Origin: Erythroxylum novogranatense
Lineage: Eukaryota > Streptophyta > Magnoliopsida > Malpighiales > Erythroxylaceae
Direction of reading: 5' to 3'
NCBI GenBank assembly: GCA_029891385.1
Contig: CM057235.1
Coordinates: forward strand, 19,833,120 to 19,897,119
Length of the DNA: 64,000 nucleotides
Shown: positions 1 to 12,810 of the stretch, one piece after another
How positions within the stretch are numbered: position 1 is the first letter of the stretch
Layout of the letters: each line of letters begins with the position of its first letter
The notes under the pieces: model-generated
Databases searched by the model: none
Told to the model about the DNA's origin: nothing
Seen by the model: the letters and a program-made list of their open reading frames with translations, nothing else
Translations under genes and position numbers: made by a program

Positions 1-3000
1 ACGTGACGGTGTTGACTTATCCTGAGAGAAGACTGTCATCAAGATGACTGACAACCAAACATTGCTTTGAAAAGCCAAATGTATTCTGGTTTTCTGTTTG
101 AAAACAACTTAGAATTTAAAGACAACAATGCTTCAATGCACATGAAGTGGTCATTGAGCTAGGCATCATTCCATGCATAACTGGGGAGTTTGCACCTTGA
201 ATAATGGGCATAAAGCACTTAAGATTTGGAACTGTAAATAAAACTGTTACTATTTCCACAAACTCTAAAGTTGAACTTTCTCATATGCAAGGAATCTTCT
301 CAATCTGCATCATGTAAATTACATAATTGGTAGCTCATGTTCCAATATCTTAAAGTGCTCCAATCCCAACTGCATAACAATCCAGTCTAATGAATTATCC
401 TATATATATGCTTTAAAACCACATAGGTATTATTCTTTCAAAACAGGATGAAGCTTCATAACCAAAAAAAAAAAAAAAACCAGAGTTTGACTTCTTACAA
501 ACAAAACATTATCGATGTATTTTATATTTTGCATAAATTAACAAGAAATATTCAATTAGGATGTGAATCCCATTTTTCATATAAATTTGGATTGAGTTCT
601 CACCATATTTGCACCCTCTTCTCTCCAAAATTTGATAACCGGAGAATCAAATTCCATACATTTTTAAGTTTTAAAAACTATATCACAAATCAATTAATCA
701 ATCAAGTTATCTGACATCTAAAAAATGTTCATGAAAGGGTATAAGTTCACAAAGAGTATACAACTGCTTTCTTCTCCTTTTCTCTTCTTTTATAGCAGTT
801 TGCCAGAAATTAATTATTTTTCATTTAACCAACTAGCTAAATTTCCAAGCTGCAAAAAGAAAATCCTGTTGGTTTTAGCAAGTACTAGTTCAATCTTTCT
901 GTCGTAATCTGAAAGAAAATAGTGAAAGTTATAAATGAAATTAACCATGGATAGAACATTGATTTAAGCCCTCATAAATAACCGAAATTCGCTCCCACCA
1001 TGATTATCATCCAGCTGGGAAATTACAAGAATCATGAAACTGGGACCTCTACAAGATTCTGAACAAGTGAAATAATCAGCTTTAGCAGAGACCATTTGTC
1101 ATATATGTTGAAGTTGCCATTCGATTTTGTAAGCATGATTAATATTTACTTCTTTTTTGTGCATTTGAATGTTGCAAATAACTATTAAGAAATAACCGAA
1201 GAGGATATAACAGCTGCATAATATCTGGGTCTGAGGCTTTTCATCTGAATGAGTTACTTCACTGTGTATATCAAGGTTGCTAAACCAATTTGCACTGTCT
1301 TCTTGCAATTATCAAGTCTTAAGTTTTTCTCTGTTCAAACTTTTTTCATGCCATCTTATCTTACAGATTTAGATGAGTGATGAGAAACATAATGATATTG
1401 TCAATCAAGCTTCTGTAAGGTACATTACAAAGGAAAGTGAGTGATCTGGACAGAAACATTGTATCTTCATGACTCATTTCTGGAAAATATTTACAATTCA
1501 TGAGATTCCTTATCACTCCACAATCCTACTTCAATAAATGTTTACTTTCAAGGTCTTCCTCTAGGTCATTTAGGTTGAGTTGAATTAGGGGTTGATGTTG
1601 GTCAAAACATTATGCTCATGATACCAGTCCCTGCAAGGTGAGATCTTTTTTCTTTTGTATTTGTTGTTTGCTTGGCCTTAAGACTTGCTGATGATAAATT
1701 GCCATATTATTCTGCTCATCATAGGATAGTTTTTCTGGAAAAATATGGCATATCATTTGCGAATCATGGTGATATTCTTGATCAAAAGTATACTTCCAGT
1801 GAGAAATAATAAAGAAAAAGCTAGACTTAGATAATGCAGTCACCATCTTTAACAATGGAAAAATCCAGTAGAAGTTACATTGAACTCAATTCTTCCAATG
1901 GTTTCGGATGCTGCAGACTCAGATGGTACATAAGCACTCATAAATTTAGTATGTATATTTATTACCACTTGGTTAACACTTGAACTTAGTGAATAATGAA
2001 CAACCCTTTGCCATTATCAGGGTAAACAAATTTTAACATGCAGGTTACAAGAAAGATCGATAATTTAAGGAAGCCTCACATCTACCACTTGTAAACTTGT
2101 TATTCAGTGAATATTGTAAACAAATTTTAACATGCAGACTAGAAGATGGATAATATGGGCAGGAAAAGGAACCCCTGTACTTGAGCCACATGGTTCTCCT
2201 ATTCTCTTAATCTGTAAAGTGGGCTGCAATCTTTTGAAATTTGAGTGGCTGAAAGGCACTTTAGATAACATGATTACATAGTGTTAGTCATTAAACCTAA
2301 TGCACTCAAATTCTCAAGTACTTGGATAAGTTAGAAGGCCTCATTTTATATGGTTTTTATTGCTTTCTTGGATACCTCATTGTTTTAGATTCTAAAACCA
2401 CATAATACGTTTAGGTCCAGGATAAGAACCTCGCATGAAGGAACTTCAAAGTTTTAGATGCAATTCAAAACTCAAAAAGGAAATTTGGAACCTGCAGATG
2501 AAATAGTCTTTTCCATTACAAGAATGACAGAGAGCTATGAACACGACGTATTATGGTTTTGAACGACCAAAATAGTATTGATACGAAACTTAAACTAGCT
2601 GGAAACACAGTAAAGATAAATCATTATGCAGCTCGTAGTGCGAGAACCTTGTTTATGGTATGTTGATTTGTGGGCGCATAAAGCATTAGGGATTTGGCCT
2701 GATGGCAAGATCTAAGAGTACATCCCAGTCTACTAGTCAGGTTCAAGTCCAAGTAGGTGAATTATAAACGTATGGACTATATTTGTCTGGGTATAATGCT
2801 TTTAGAGATCCAAAATATAGTCCTGCAACCAAATTGCTAATAAAATTGATGCTGAGCTCTTCTTTCTAGTCATGGAGCATGTACTACTATGTATTCAACA
2901 TCCGTCTGTGAATCATTTTTTAATTATTTCTTTCTAATTAATTTTATCAAACGTGTAGTAGGGCTGTTTTTCCTTCTTGAAGTAATTAAGCCAATGAATT

Positions 3001-3183
3001 TCTTTATTTTTTAATGTCTTTCGTGGATTAGCATGATAGAACAGCTCAACTTCTTCCTTTGCCGTTGTATAAAGAAGCTGCAATTATTGCTCCAAAGCAA
3101 TCAACTGAATTGAATTCAAGAAAGAATATACATGTACACACAAATCCCATATAAATAACAGACAAAAGGGAGGCATCACTAAC
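1..3183. other. No gene recognised; downstream flank or intron of the RRM gene
   Basis: AT-rich sequence without a protein family I can recognise on either strand. If the RRM gene at 3184-3608 is intact, its first long intron begins at 3183 and this stretch would be intronic. I looked on the minus strand for a second RRM or a SPOC domain and saw none. A short direct repeat is visible: the motif GTAAACAAATTTTAACATGC occurs near 2024 and again near 2115. Longest open frames (1616-1855 and 1099-1308, minus) show no recognisable domain. Confidence 0.5.
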
Positions 3184-3608
3184 CGCCTTTGCAAACTCAA
3201 TCCTAAGCGGGTTGCCGGCGAGAGGAAAACCTTGGAGAGCCTTCATGGCGTCAATAGCATCCTCATGGTTCATAAAGTTTATAAAAGCATAGCTCCGTCC
3301 GGCTTGAAAAGCAACGCTATCAAGCTCTCCGAAACGGATAAACTGATCGGTGAGATCGTTCTCCGATATGCTATGAAACAAATTGCCAATCCACAGATGT
3401 CTCGACGGCGGATTATTTCCTCGCTTCGAGGTAACTCCGCCTTCTTCGAAGCGAGACGACGGAAGATCTCTTCGAGATCGCTCTCTGCCTCCTCCTCCTC
3501 CTCCTAATCCAGCTCCTGCTCTCATAGACTGCAAATGCAAAGGCTTTTTATATACTGAAATCGTTAATTAAGCTTGAAACGAGTGGAGATCGAAAAAGGA
3601 CTAACCAT
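3184..3608 (-). CDS. RRM-domain protein (At4g12640/FPA-related SPOC family), 5' exons only
   Basis: Encodes the N-terminal part of a plant RNA-binding protein. After a Gly/Arg-rich leader comes one RRM: RNP2-like HLWIGN, then the RNP1-like stretch GRSYAFINF, ending NPLRIEFAKA. This layout (RRM next to the N-terminus, followed in the family by a long linker and a SPOC domain) fits At4g12640-type proteins, relatives of the flowering and RNA 3'-end factor FPA; they act in the nucleus. Proposed structure: ATG at 3608-3606, a 77-nt intron 3605-3529 (GTTAGT donor, TTTGCAG acceptor), main exon 3528-3184 ending in phase 0 at a GTTAGT donor (3183). An alternative start is the ATG at 3525-3523, inside the main exon. 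Reading on past 3184 gives no RRM-like sequence. Later exons were not found in the 3.1 kb downstream, so the gene is either split by a long intron or truncated. Confidence 0.72.
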
Positions 3609-3934
3609 GGTGGAATACGTTGAGAAATAAGACAGCCCGCGACGGAGGATTAGAAGATTGGGAGTACGTGAGAAACCGATAGATATATCTAAAGTTTTAT
3701 CGTTCTGGTTTTCGTTTATAGGGTTAATTAGGTTTTTGGTAATTATTTAATTTTATGTTGATAGTATAAGAAAAACCTAATTCAAATGTCTCGTATAAAA
3801 TTAGATATTAATGATAATTATCAAACACTTACTCGTCACCGAAACTGTATAATTCTTCATTATTCTGTACGTATCTGTACATGCCACCTATAGATACGTA
3901 CGTATACTTAAATCTAGTAGTCCTCACCTCATTC
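3609..3934. other. Upstream region of the RRM gene
   Basis: Presumed promoter and 5' leader of the minus-strand RRM gene. I see no TATA box or other element I would defend. Confidence 0.3.
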
Positions 3935-4213
3935 CGATGTCAATAGGTGGTCCGGGCCTGACCGGAAGGTCGGAGCTGGCCGATGTATGGCTCACCCCTC
4001 CTATAGGTTGACCGACTCGTGGTTCGACTCAATCCATCTTTATTTTTAAAAAAATTACAAAATAATGTTATTTTTGTTGTTCTAGTCGAGCTACATATTA
4101 GCCTGACCTGAGCCTATGGCTCGATCGAACCGAACTATTTTGATTCGTGACTCGCCTGTGGCTCAGTTAACCCAAGTTAAAATCAGGCTACCCCAAAATT
4201 GATATGCCTATAG
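3935..4213. mobile_element. Possible hAT-like MITE (GTCAAT-type ends)
   Basis: The segment starts near GATGTCAATAGGTGGTCCGG and ends near CAAAATTGATATGCCTATAG, so its ends are weak inverted copies (GTCAAT / ATTGATA). The interior is rich in GGCTCG/CCGACC-like words. Many dicot MITEs have similar ends, but the inverted repeats are poor and I could not define a target duplication. Confidence 0.3.
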
Positions 4214-4405
4214 GTGTGATCTTAACTACTGTAGTCATACAAATGCCTAGCTTTTAATAGTATCCATAGAACATGTTAAGAGAATCATGCAATTGTTACA
4301 GAGGATTAGGTAAGAAATGTTAGCTTTCTAGCGTATTTTAATTAAAATTAAAATTAATTTTAATTAAATATCTATTATTTTTAAATAAGATTCATATAAT
4401 ACTTA

Positions 4406-5221
4406 TTTATTAAAAGGTTAATTGTAAAAAATAGTGCAATTTTACTCAATTTTATAATATTAACCTAAACTTTAAAATGTGACATTAAAATGTTTAAAAT
4501 TTTAATTTTTGTAAAAATAACCCAATAATAATATACTTACGTGACATACCATATCAAAATTTTCTTTTTATCATCGGATGTCACGTAAGATCGTAGTAAT
4601 GATAACTTCATCTTAAAATAGGAAGAATGTTGGGACATGATCCTTTGTTCCAACCCTACTCCACTTTATCTCAACCATAATAGAACAGGATTGGGACATA
4701 GTAAAAAGGATAAAGGATCTCAGACAAGAATGTCATCTTTTGAGAAGTGTTAAAAGTTACTCTCTAATTTCTCTTAAAATGCGAGAGACTCCTAAGAGTT
4801 TTGACAGTAAGGGGAAGTCCTCCACACTTCCTTACAATCTCTTTACCAATTTTTGTTCAGTTGTGGATAAGTATTAGAATCTTCGCTAAGAAATGCATGT
4901 TTTGCAGAATTTTAGTGGAGAGGAGATATAAAATCACAAAAAAAACCATAGGAGAAGAAAAATTGTAGAGTTTTAGGGTTAATTGGTTTTTAATATTTTA
5001 TTTTTATTAAACAATATGCTATTTGGCACATTATGTCTACATGGAGACCACGTGGCAAAGAAAAAAAATCTATCATAAGTTGCCATATCAACCATATTAA
5101 CGAAGAATTTAATGTCGGGCAAAAAATTAAAAGTTTCAACATTTTAGTGCTACGTTTTAAAGTTCAGACTAATATTATAAAATTAAAAAATTAAAAAATT
5201 ACAAGTTAATCCTTTATTAAA
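4406..5221. mobile_element. Non-autonomous Mutator-like element (MULE-MITE)
   Basis: The 798-bp body (4415-5212) is flanked by perfect 9-bp direct repeats TTTATTAAA (4406-4414 and 5213-5221), the duplication length typical of Mutator transposons. The ends are long imperfect inverted repeats: left about 4415-4560 starting AGGTTAATTGTAA, right about 5100-5212 ending TTACAAGTTAATCC. Inside the arms the words AATTTTATAATATTA and AACTTTAAAA recur in inverted order. No transposase is encoded, so it would depend on a MULE elsewhere. Confidence 0.72.
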
Positions 5222-6734
5222 TATCTCATATTTATGAATAAATTTTTCAAACTTTATAATTGATTATAACCTAGTTAGAATACCTTTTATTTCTTCAACC
5301 TTTTTGTGTGTGCGACTCATTAGATTATCAAATATGTTGGCAATAGATATAAATTATAATCCTAAATTATATTTAGGATTAGATTAATTATCTTTGATTT
5401 TAATTAAGCAATTTATATTTATGAATCAAAATTAATATCTGAAACACATTATGACTACCTAATTATTTAGGAATATCAAGGTGATTTTGACTAAACTTTC
5501 TATGCATAATTTTTTCATCTAATTCATCCTTTCATAGTACAATGTTCTTGTTAGATATAGAGCATGGAAAATAATGTCTATACTCTTTGAGTCTAATCAT
5601 GTCCATTCTTGATCATTTGTAATTGTTTCTATTAATAATATTTGTAAACTATTTACAAAGCAACATTCCACCTTGATCAAGGATTTTTGAATTAATTCTA
5701 ATAGATAACAACAAAACATTCTCCCTAATTACTTTAGGTGATGACTTATATATTGTTCACTCAACTACTTTTATATAGTTTATGCTATATCTAATGACCA
5801 CCGATTAAGCCACCCTCGACTAGAATAGGTCATAAGTAATATTAAAACATAACAATCCCTATATAAAATAATTTTGGAGATAATTCAAAGGATCACTTAT
5901 ACAATCATCATAATGAGAATTTTCATAGATATACAAGTAATATTCTAAATGAAATTCTCATATAACGTCAGTTTAGTAATCTTGTTCTATAATAAGCACC
6001 AACACATTTGTTTAAGTATCTCTATACTTTAGTTTATGAGATCAACTATTTGTTTCAGAAGAAAGAAATATAATATCGTTAGTCTTTTAAGCTTTATTAA
6101 TGTCCTAATAATGAATAGGAATAATTTAGGGATACTACATAAATATAATATGAATCTTATAATTATTATCATATCACAAATTCATTTGCAATGTATATTT
6201 ACCTATAGAATTTATCATATACATCTAATATATATAAAATAAAGAATGTCTTTAAGTAATTATGTCACTAAACCACAACCAATTGATTGTTTATAGGTAT
6301 AAACCAACAATCTCCTATTTACACTAAACCAATCATGTAAGTATCTTACAACAATCTCTATTATTATCCTTTCTATCCTATTAGTCATATTATCTCTACT
6401 ATTTACAACCGTTTCTTCTCTAATATTCAAAATATTCACTTTTACTATTATTATCATTATCATTATTGTAATTATCATTATTATTTTCCTTTTACTTTTA
6501 TTCTTTTAATGAGTTTATTACTACCTTTAATTTTTCATTCTTGTCTTTATTATTTTATTATTATTAATCAAGTTCTTGGTTTATTCAAGTTTTCTTCATT
6601 ATTTTATTCTTTTTAGTCGTTTAGTAATATTATTATTATTGTTATTGATATTGTGATTATTTTACTATTTTTATCCTTGTATAGAGTCTCCTACTAGTTT
6701 TAGTTTTTCTTTATTATTCTTCTTCCTAGTATTA
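5222..6734. other. AT-rich intergenic sequence
   Basis: No gene or element recognised. Composition becomes strongly T-rich with TTA/ATT words from about 6420 onwards, leading into the microsatellite. Confidence 0.5.
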
Positions 6735-6864
<130 letters not shown>

Positions 6865-6954
6865 TGTGTTTCGTATTATTAGATTATCGTCGTTCTGGCC
6901 TCCTTACGGTATTCTCCATTATTTGTATTTTAGTTTTTATTGAATTGTTTCTAT

Positions 6955-7111
6955 AACCTGCATCATTCTTATATTGTCTCATTTGCATGTGGGTCCACCG
7001 TAAATGCCTCTCTATGTAGGGGTAAGGTCACGTCTTATCGGACCTCCCTGCACCTCGCTTCATTGTGGGATTTCAAACTGGGTGGTGATGATAACATATC
7101 ATTATATGTTG
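6955..7111. mobile_element. SINE-like remnant
   Basis: Contains TTTGCATGTGGGTCCACCG, then GGGGTAAGGTCACGTC, then TTGTGGGATTTCAAACTGGG. These words in this order resemble the body of Solanaceae-type (TS/SolS-like) SINEs. A weaker copy of the first word (CATTGCATGTGGGTCTATCG) lies in intron 5 of both subtilase genes (near 39277 and 55190). The copy ends at the target site of the large retrotransposon, so its 3' end may be displaced. Confidence 0.4.
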
Positions 7112-7993
7112 ATCATTGTAACACCCCACTTCCGTAAGACCCGAACCCGATATCGATGGTGATATCCGAGACCGTGCCCCATGAGGGTGGTGTGCTACAC
7201 ACTCGATCAATCAAAATTCGGTATACATTTTTTTTGACACACATGGGAGTCAATAAACAAATGGGGCATAAGCCCTTTCCCATCATACAATGCCATTTAC
7301 ACAAATTCCCATATGGCCATTTGGCCTTTTTTTTTCAAAAACTTTTCACTAAACACAATTTTTAATAGTCATCTGGACCCTTTCACAACTACAAACATTT
7401 GAGTCATTTCAAAATACAGTTCATACGGAAATTTGCGGAAGAAACAATTTAATACAAAAATATAGACATGCAATGCAGACGCGAACTGATCCCGACCTCT
7501 ATCCTTCACTTGAATCTTGTCACAAGATACTCCCGCTGGCCTAACGGGGTATTCTTCTTATCCTGAAAAATAGTTACAAATTTTGGGTGAGTTTTGCGAA
7601 CTCAATGAGAGACCATCATTGATGGCTCACCCAATCACATTAATCATAATTCACATAACGCATACATCTCACATTTCACATTCACTTTAACATTTCATAT
7701 TCATTACACTTAATCATTCATACTATGCATATGCAATGCGAATGGAACTCACTTTCATTTATTGTTGTCGTTATGACCGAGTGCCTCTTTTCATTCGCTC
7801 ATATCCCTTTGTGGATATCGAGCAGTAGCATATCACGTCTCATATCTCTCAGTGGATATCGGGGACAGTCGCATTCGAGTCCTAGGCTCTATTCACATTC
7901 TGAGCTTCAAGCTCTTTATTCTAGCGACTCCGGTCATAACTTCATTTATCTTTCATGCATCAATGTCATGGAATGCATCACTTACATTGCATG

Positions 7994-10934
7994 CACTTTG
8001 TTACCCCCAGAATTTTTTTATGATAAATTAAGCATGGTTAGATTAATGGGGTAAATTAATATAGTATTTAATAAAGTTAGCATGAATTAGCATATGACAT
8101 TAAATGAGTTAGGTGTTAAGAACTAATGTTAGTAAATGTATTAGTTGACTTAAATGAATTAGATGTAGTTTAATATGTTAGTTGGGCCTTGGGCCCAAAT
8201 GAAATAAGAAAGAAGAGATGATATATATGAAATGAGCTTAAATGAAGAAGTGGGCTTGAGTAGTGTGAGTTGTGTTAGTGGGAGAATAAGAAGAAGAAGA
8301 GAAGAGTAGATGGGCTTAAAGGCAAATGGGCTTAAGTTAAATGAAAAGGGAGTATAAAAGGGGAGGAAATAAATGAGTTAGTAGGAAAAAGAAGGAGAGT
8401 TACGAAAATTTAAAGGGAGAAGAGGGAGGATGTCGTGGAAGGAGAAAGGAGAAGGAGAAAAAAGAGAAAAGCATGCCTAGGTCTTGACTTTCCAAGAGAT
8501 CAAGAGGGAGTTGGAAGAAAGTCCAAGAGTTAAAAGTGAAGAGGAAGGCTAGAGCTTCATCTTGAACCAAGAAACTCTTGGTGTTGTTGAAGATTTAAGG
8601 TAAGCCTTTTGTTTAAGTGTGAGATTTTAGTTGGGTTTTTGGTTAGAAAGACTAAAAATGGAATGGGTATAGTGATTTCCAAGTTGATTTCATGAAAGGT
8701 GTAACATGGTTTCACAATTGAAGTGAGATTTACATGGGTTTTTGGTTTTTAATGAAGAGAGAGAAGGAAGAGAAGAGGAACAAGAGTTGTAGCAAGGAAA
8801 CCAAGGATTTGGCAAGTCATAAAGGTGGGTTCCATATTTATCTTTATATTTATGAGCCATTAATGCAAGTTGATAAATGACACTAATGAATGTTTGTTAC
8901 TTGTAAGTGAGTATAAATGATTGCTATAAATGCTTGTGTTAGTTGTGGTTAGATGACATTAATCATGAGTTATGTGTAAATGAAAATAATACATGTTGAT
9001 GATTTGATGATGGTTGAGTTAGTATTGAATGAAGTAGCTTAAATGAGTATGAATGCACAATATGACTTATGCATGAAATGTACAATATGAAATATGCATG
9101 AAAGATAAGATTTTCAAGAAAATGGTGAATTGGACGAGAACAGTCCAATTTTATTGTTATGCATGATTGTTATGTTATGTGGGTAAGGTATAGTCCCAAG
9201 AATCGCCACGTGCATCGCCGACCATGAAAAGGCTTCACCCTTTGCCCGATTGAGGCATAGGATGATCCATTATTTGGACTCTCAAGATTTGCCCACATAA
9301 GCTCATAAATGAGACTATATGGTTGCCATGAATATGGACTTACCGAGCCATTTGATGTGTTTCATATGTGATTATATGAAATTGCAAGAATTATAAATGT
9401 TCGAATTGTGAGAAATTATGTTTATGTATTGATGAAAATTGCATGATGCATGTATTATGATTTCATTGAAAGATTGCTTAATGTGTGAATAACTAAACAT
9501 ACATGCTTGTTATATAAATATAAATGTGTTACCATGAATAAAGCTCACCCCTCAATTCTCCAGAAATGAGCGGGGATCTCGAGGAGCAAGCTTAAAGGCA
9601 TTTACTCCAAGAGTTTTCTTTTGGTTTTGTGATTGAAATGATTTTTGTAAAACAACGCTTTAGTTGCATTTTGAGAATGATATTGTATTTTGAAGTTTCA
9701 TGTAATTGGACTTAAAATGCCCACTAAAGCATTGTATGAAATATGACATGATTTGATGGAGATGGAATGAATGAGTTATGATTCAAAAGTGAATTTTAAA
9801 CCCTAATGTATAATGCTTGATTGTATGACCTTTGATCTTTTGATATGATGCATGAGATGGCATGAATATCATATAGGTAGGTAAATGTTATGAGGTTGGG
9901 ATTGATGGTCATGCATGTGTAATGAAGGTGAGAATGAGGCTTGTGTGAGGTTGATTGTGCAAAGTCTTGTAGATGTGTTAAATTAGTTAGACAATAGAAG
10001 TTAGAAGTTGAGAGTTATGAGGGTTGAAAGTTAGCAGGATGCATAAGTCTTGTTTATGAGGATAGCTTTGATGGTTGCGTGGGAATCTAGGGTTTGATGG
10101 ACAAATCAATCAAGAATTGATAGAATGATAAAATAAGTTGGATGTTTGGAGTTGTTATGAAGTATTTAGTAGTAAAGTAAGTGAATCTTGCAAGATTACA
10201 AGTGTAATTGGTGTTAGGAATAAGTTAGAAAGCATGGGTGAGGGTTCAAGAGGCTTTGGGGAAAAATCTCATCATTCTGGTCATTTCTTCCTCGCGGGCG
10301 CGACCATAGAAAATCAGAGGAGCCTCAACTTTATGTTCGTCTCTTCCTCGCGGGCGCGACAGAAGTAAATCGCGGGCGCGACCCAGTTAGAGTGCGAATT
10401 TCATTTTTAGGCCTCTAATATGAGTTGTAGATCAGGATGTGTACATATTGATTGGTATAAAGATGACATCAATCCGACATCTGTAGCAAAAGTTATGGCG
10501 TTTTTACCAAAGTATATCAAATATACATCGGGATATGAATATGAAGGATTGTTTTGATCATAACTTCCTCATCAGACCTCCAAATGAAGTGATTTTTGAG
10601 CCATGGATTCATGAGACATGTAGGTACATACCCATAAGAATTGGTGTCATTTGGAGTTAAATTGAAAGAGTAGGCATGAGATCAAGTAAAGGGTCAGTCG
10701 AGAGAGCGTGATCGAGATATGATCACATGTTGGTATTTTGTCGATATCTTGAGTTATAGAACTCCGATTGAAGCGGTCCTTGTCTTAAATTAAACAAGAG
10801 TCATAAGGCTATGATTTACAAGAGAAATCAATTTAAAATTAGGGTAAATGAAATAAACCCTACAAGGCAAGATGATCAAGTTTCATATTTTACGGTTCAA
10901 GAGTTGGACTCCGATAACGGGATCCAACACACTT
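7994..10934 (+). mobile_element. Solo LTR (element D) nested in element A
   Basis: Body 7999-10929 (2931 bp), starts TGTTACCCCC and ends GATCCAACA. It is flanked by the 5-bp duplication CACTT (7994-7998, 10930-10934). The empty site is preserved in the other LTR of element A (GCATGCACTTACTCGATC near 24350), which proves the insertion. A TATA box TATAAAAG at 8353-8360 supports the plus orientation. No internal region, primer site or second LTR follows, so this is the product of LTR-LTR recombination. Confidence 0.85.
10292..10382 (+). repeat. Three copies of TCGCGGGCGCGAC in the solo LTR
   Basis: Identical 13-bp GC-rich copies start at 10292, 10348 and 10370 in otherwise AT-rich DNA. Each contains CGCG twice and is close to palindromic (GTCGCGCCCGCGA on the other strand). 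They lie in the second half of the LTR, downstream of its TATA box. Function unknown. Confidence 0.9.
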
Positions 10935-12810
10935 ACTTGATCACATTCACTTATCATCGGACCGTAGTCCGACATTCAACATATAATTGAGCATTCACTC
11001 TTTCACTTGTATGCAATGCACATTCCGAAAACACTTAGTTAATCTTGTTCACAAATAATGAGCACTTTCATAATTCAAATCAATCATCGCAATCATGTAC
11101 TCATTCATCATATAGAGATCAATGTATACAACATCCAAACAAAGCAGACAATGAAGTGAGACCATCTAGGTCTACTCACAGTACGCTCCAGATTAGCATT
11201 TGCTTTCAATTTCTGGAAACGCATGAATGCGGCACTTGACCTGCACAACATTTTTATGCAAGACACATATTGCACACTCATCAATAATTGCACACTTAAA
11301 AACATTCATTTATGCACAATTGTAGTAATGGACTATGTAAAATACATGCTTAATGACAATCCCGGGTATATGCTCTAATATGCACTTCATGCTCATTTCC
11401 ATTTCATAATTCATATACGTTTCATACTCTTCATTGGTACATGATCGTTCTAACTTCTCCTTTCAATCTTGACCCTTTTTATAAGTCTAGCTTATTCAGA
11501 AGCTTACACTTCAAGAACACTTGGTTACTCTATATCATAACTCAATTTCTCATCATCTCTTATCCATCCTCATATGATCTCATAATATCCAAATTCTATT
11601 TATAGTTTAGCACTTCAAACTTAAACACATTATTAGGTAGGATTCTTTTAGTTTCTTGAGACAAACCAATTTCTCCTTTTCAATTCCAATTCAATAAAAC
11701 CCTAAAACTTCAAAAATCACAATCAATGAAATCAACATAAATCAAGCACAATCTTAACCTACCCATAGTCCATCTAGGTTAGAAAACTTAAAACCTAGCT
11801 TAGAAACCCCAAAATCAAATGGGTTCTCTCAAATCTTCTTCTTCTACACAAACCCCTTTCTCTCTCTAGAACTTCTTCATTCACAACCCACAACCTATTC
11901 CTTTACCAATGTATGAAGAAGATGAACTTACCTTGAAAGCCTTGGTTTTTCTCATTTTTCTTCTTCTTTCCTCTTCCTTCTCTCTTCTTCTTTCCCTCTT
12001 CTCTTCTTTCTCTACGATCTCTCTCTCTCTCTCTCATCTTCTTTTATTCTTTTGCTCTTTTTCCTTGTAAGGGTCATGCTCCACTCTTCTTAAATGACAA
12101 CTCTTATTGCCAGGTCATTAATGATTGATAAAAGACCCTAAAGCCCTTACTTGCATGCCTTTAAAGCTTAACACTTAAGTAAACTTCCGAAATTGCCCTT
12201 AAAAACTGACATCTTGTCTTCTTATTTTGATCAGGTAAATGAAGTACTTTAACAAAAGTTTCTTCTAGAGAGATATTCCTCTATGTCTTATGAATCCATC
12301 GCTTCAAGAATCAGATCGATCGGAGCTCTATATCTCAAAATATCTCAAAAATTCTGAAGTCTGTTAGATATTTCGTTTGGACCAAAACTAAATCAAGACT
12401 GATCACTACATGTAACTGCACTCCAGAAGTTGAACATCTTAGAGGCTAAATTGTCGATCAGATCCTTCATATAACTTATAGATCTATGTCTATAGTTTCA
12501 TTAGAAACAGAAACCACCTCATTTTGACCTCTACTGATTCAGAAAACATCAAAATACTGAAATATGTTCAGTGGGAAACACCAACTCATATCCTCTAAGA
12601 ACACACTCATTGTACTCGTCCCACCTTTTCCACTTAATCTTTCTCAATTCATTTTAGATAGCTTCTATTTTTGGTGGAGATGAATAGAAAGGTCTTATGA
12701 ATCTAATGGTTCAAGAATCAAGTCATTCAGAGGTCTAGAGAAGAAGTTATGGTCAAAAGAAGCAACCATATTTATGACCTCAATTGTACTAAACCTATTT
12801 CGGGGAAACA

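Noticed and set aside
1616..1855. 79-codon minus-strand frame in the left flank, considered as a later exon of the RRM gene
   Set aside because: No RRM, SPOC or other family motif.
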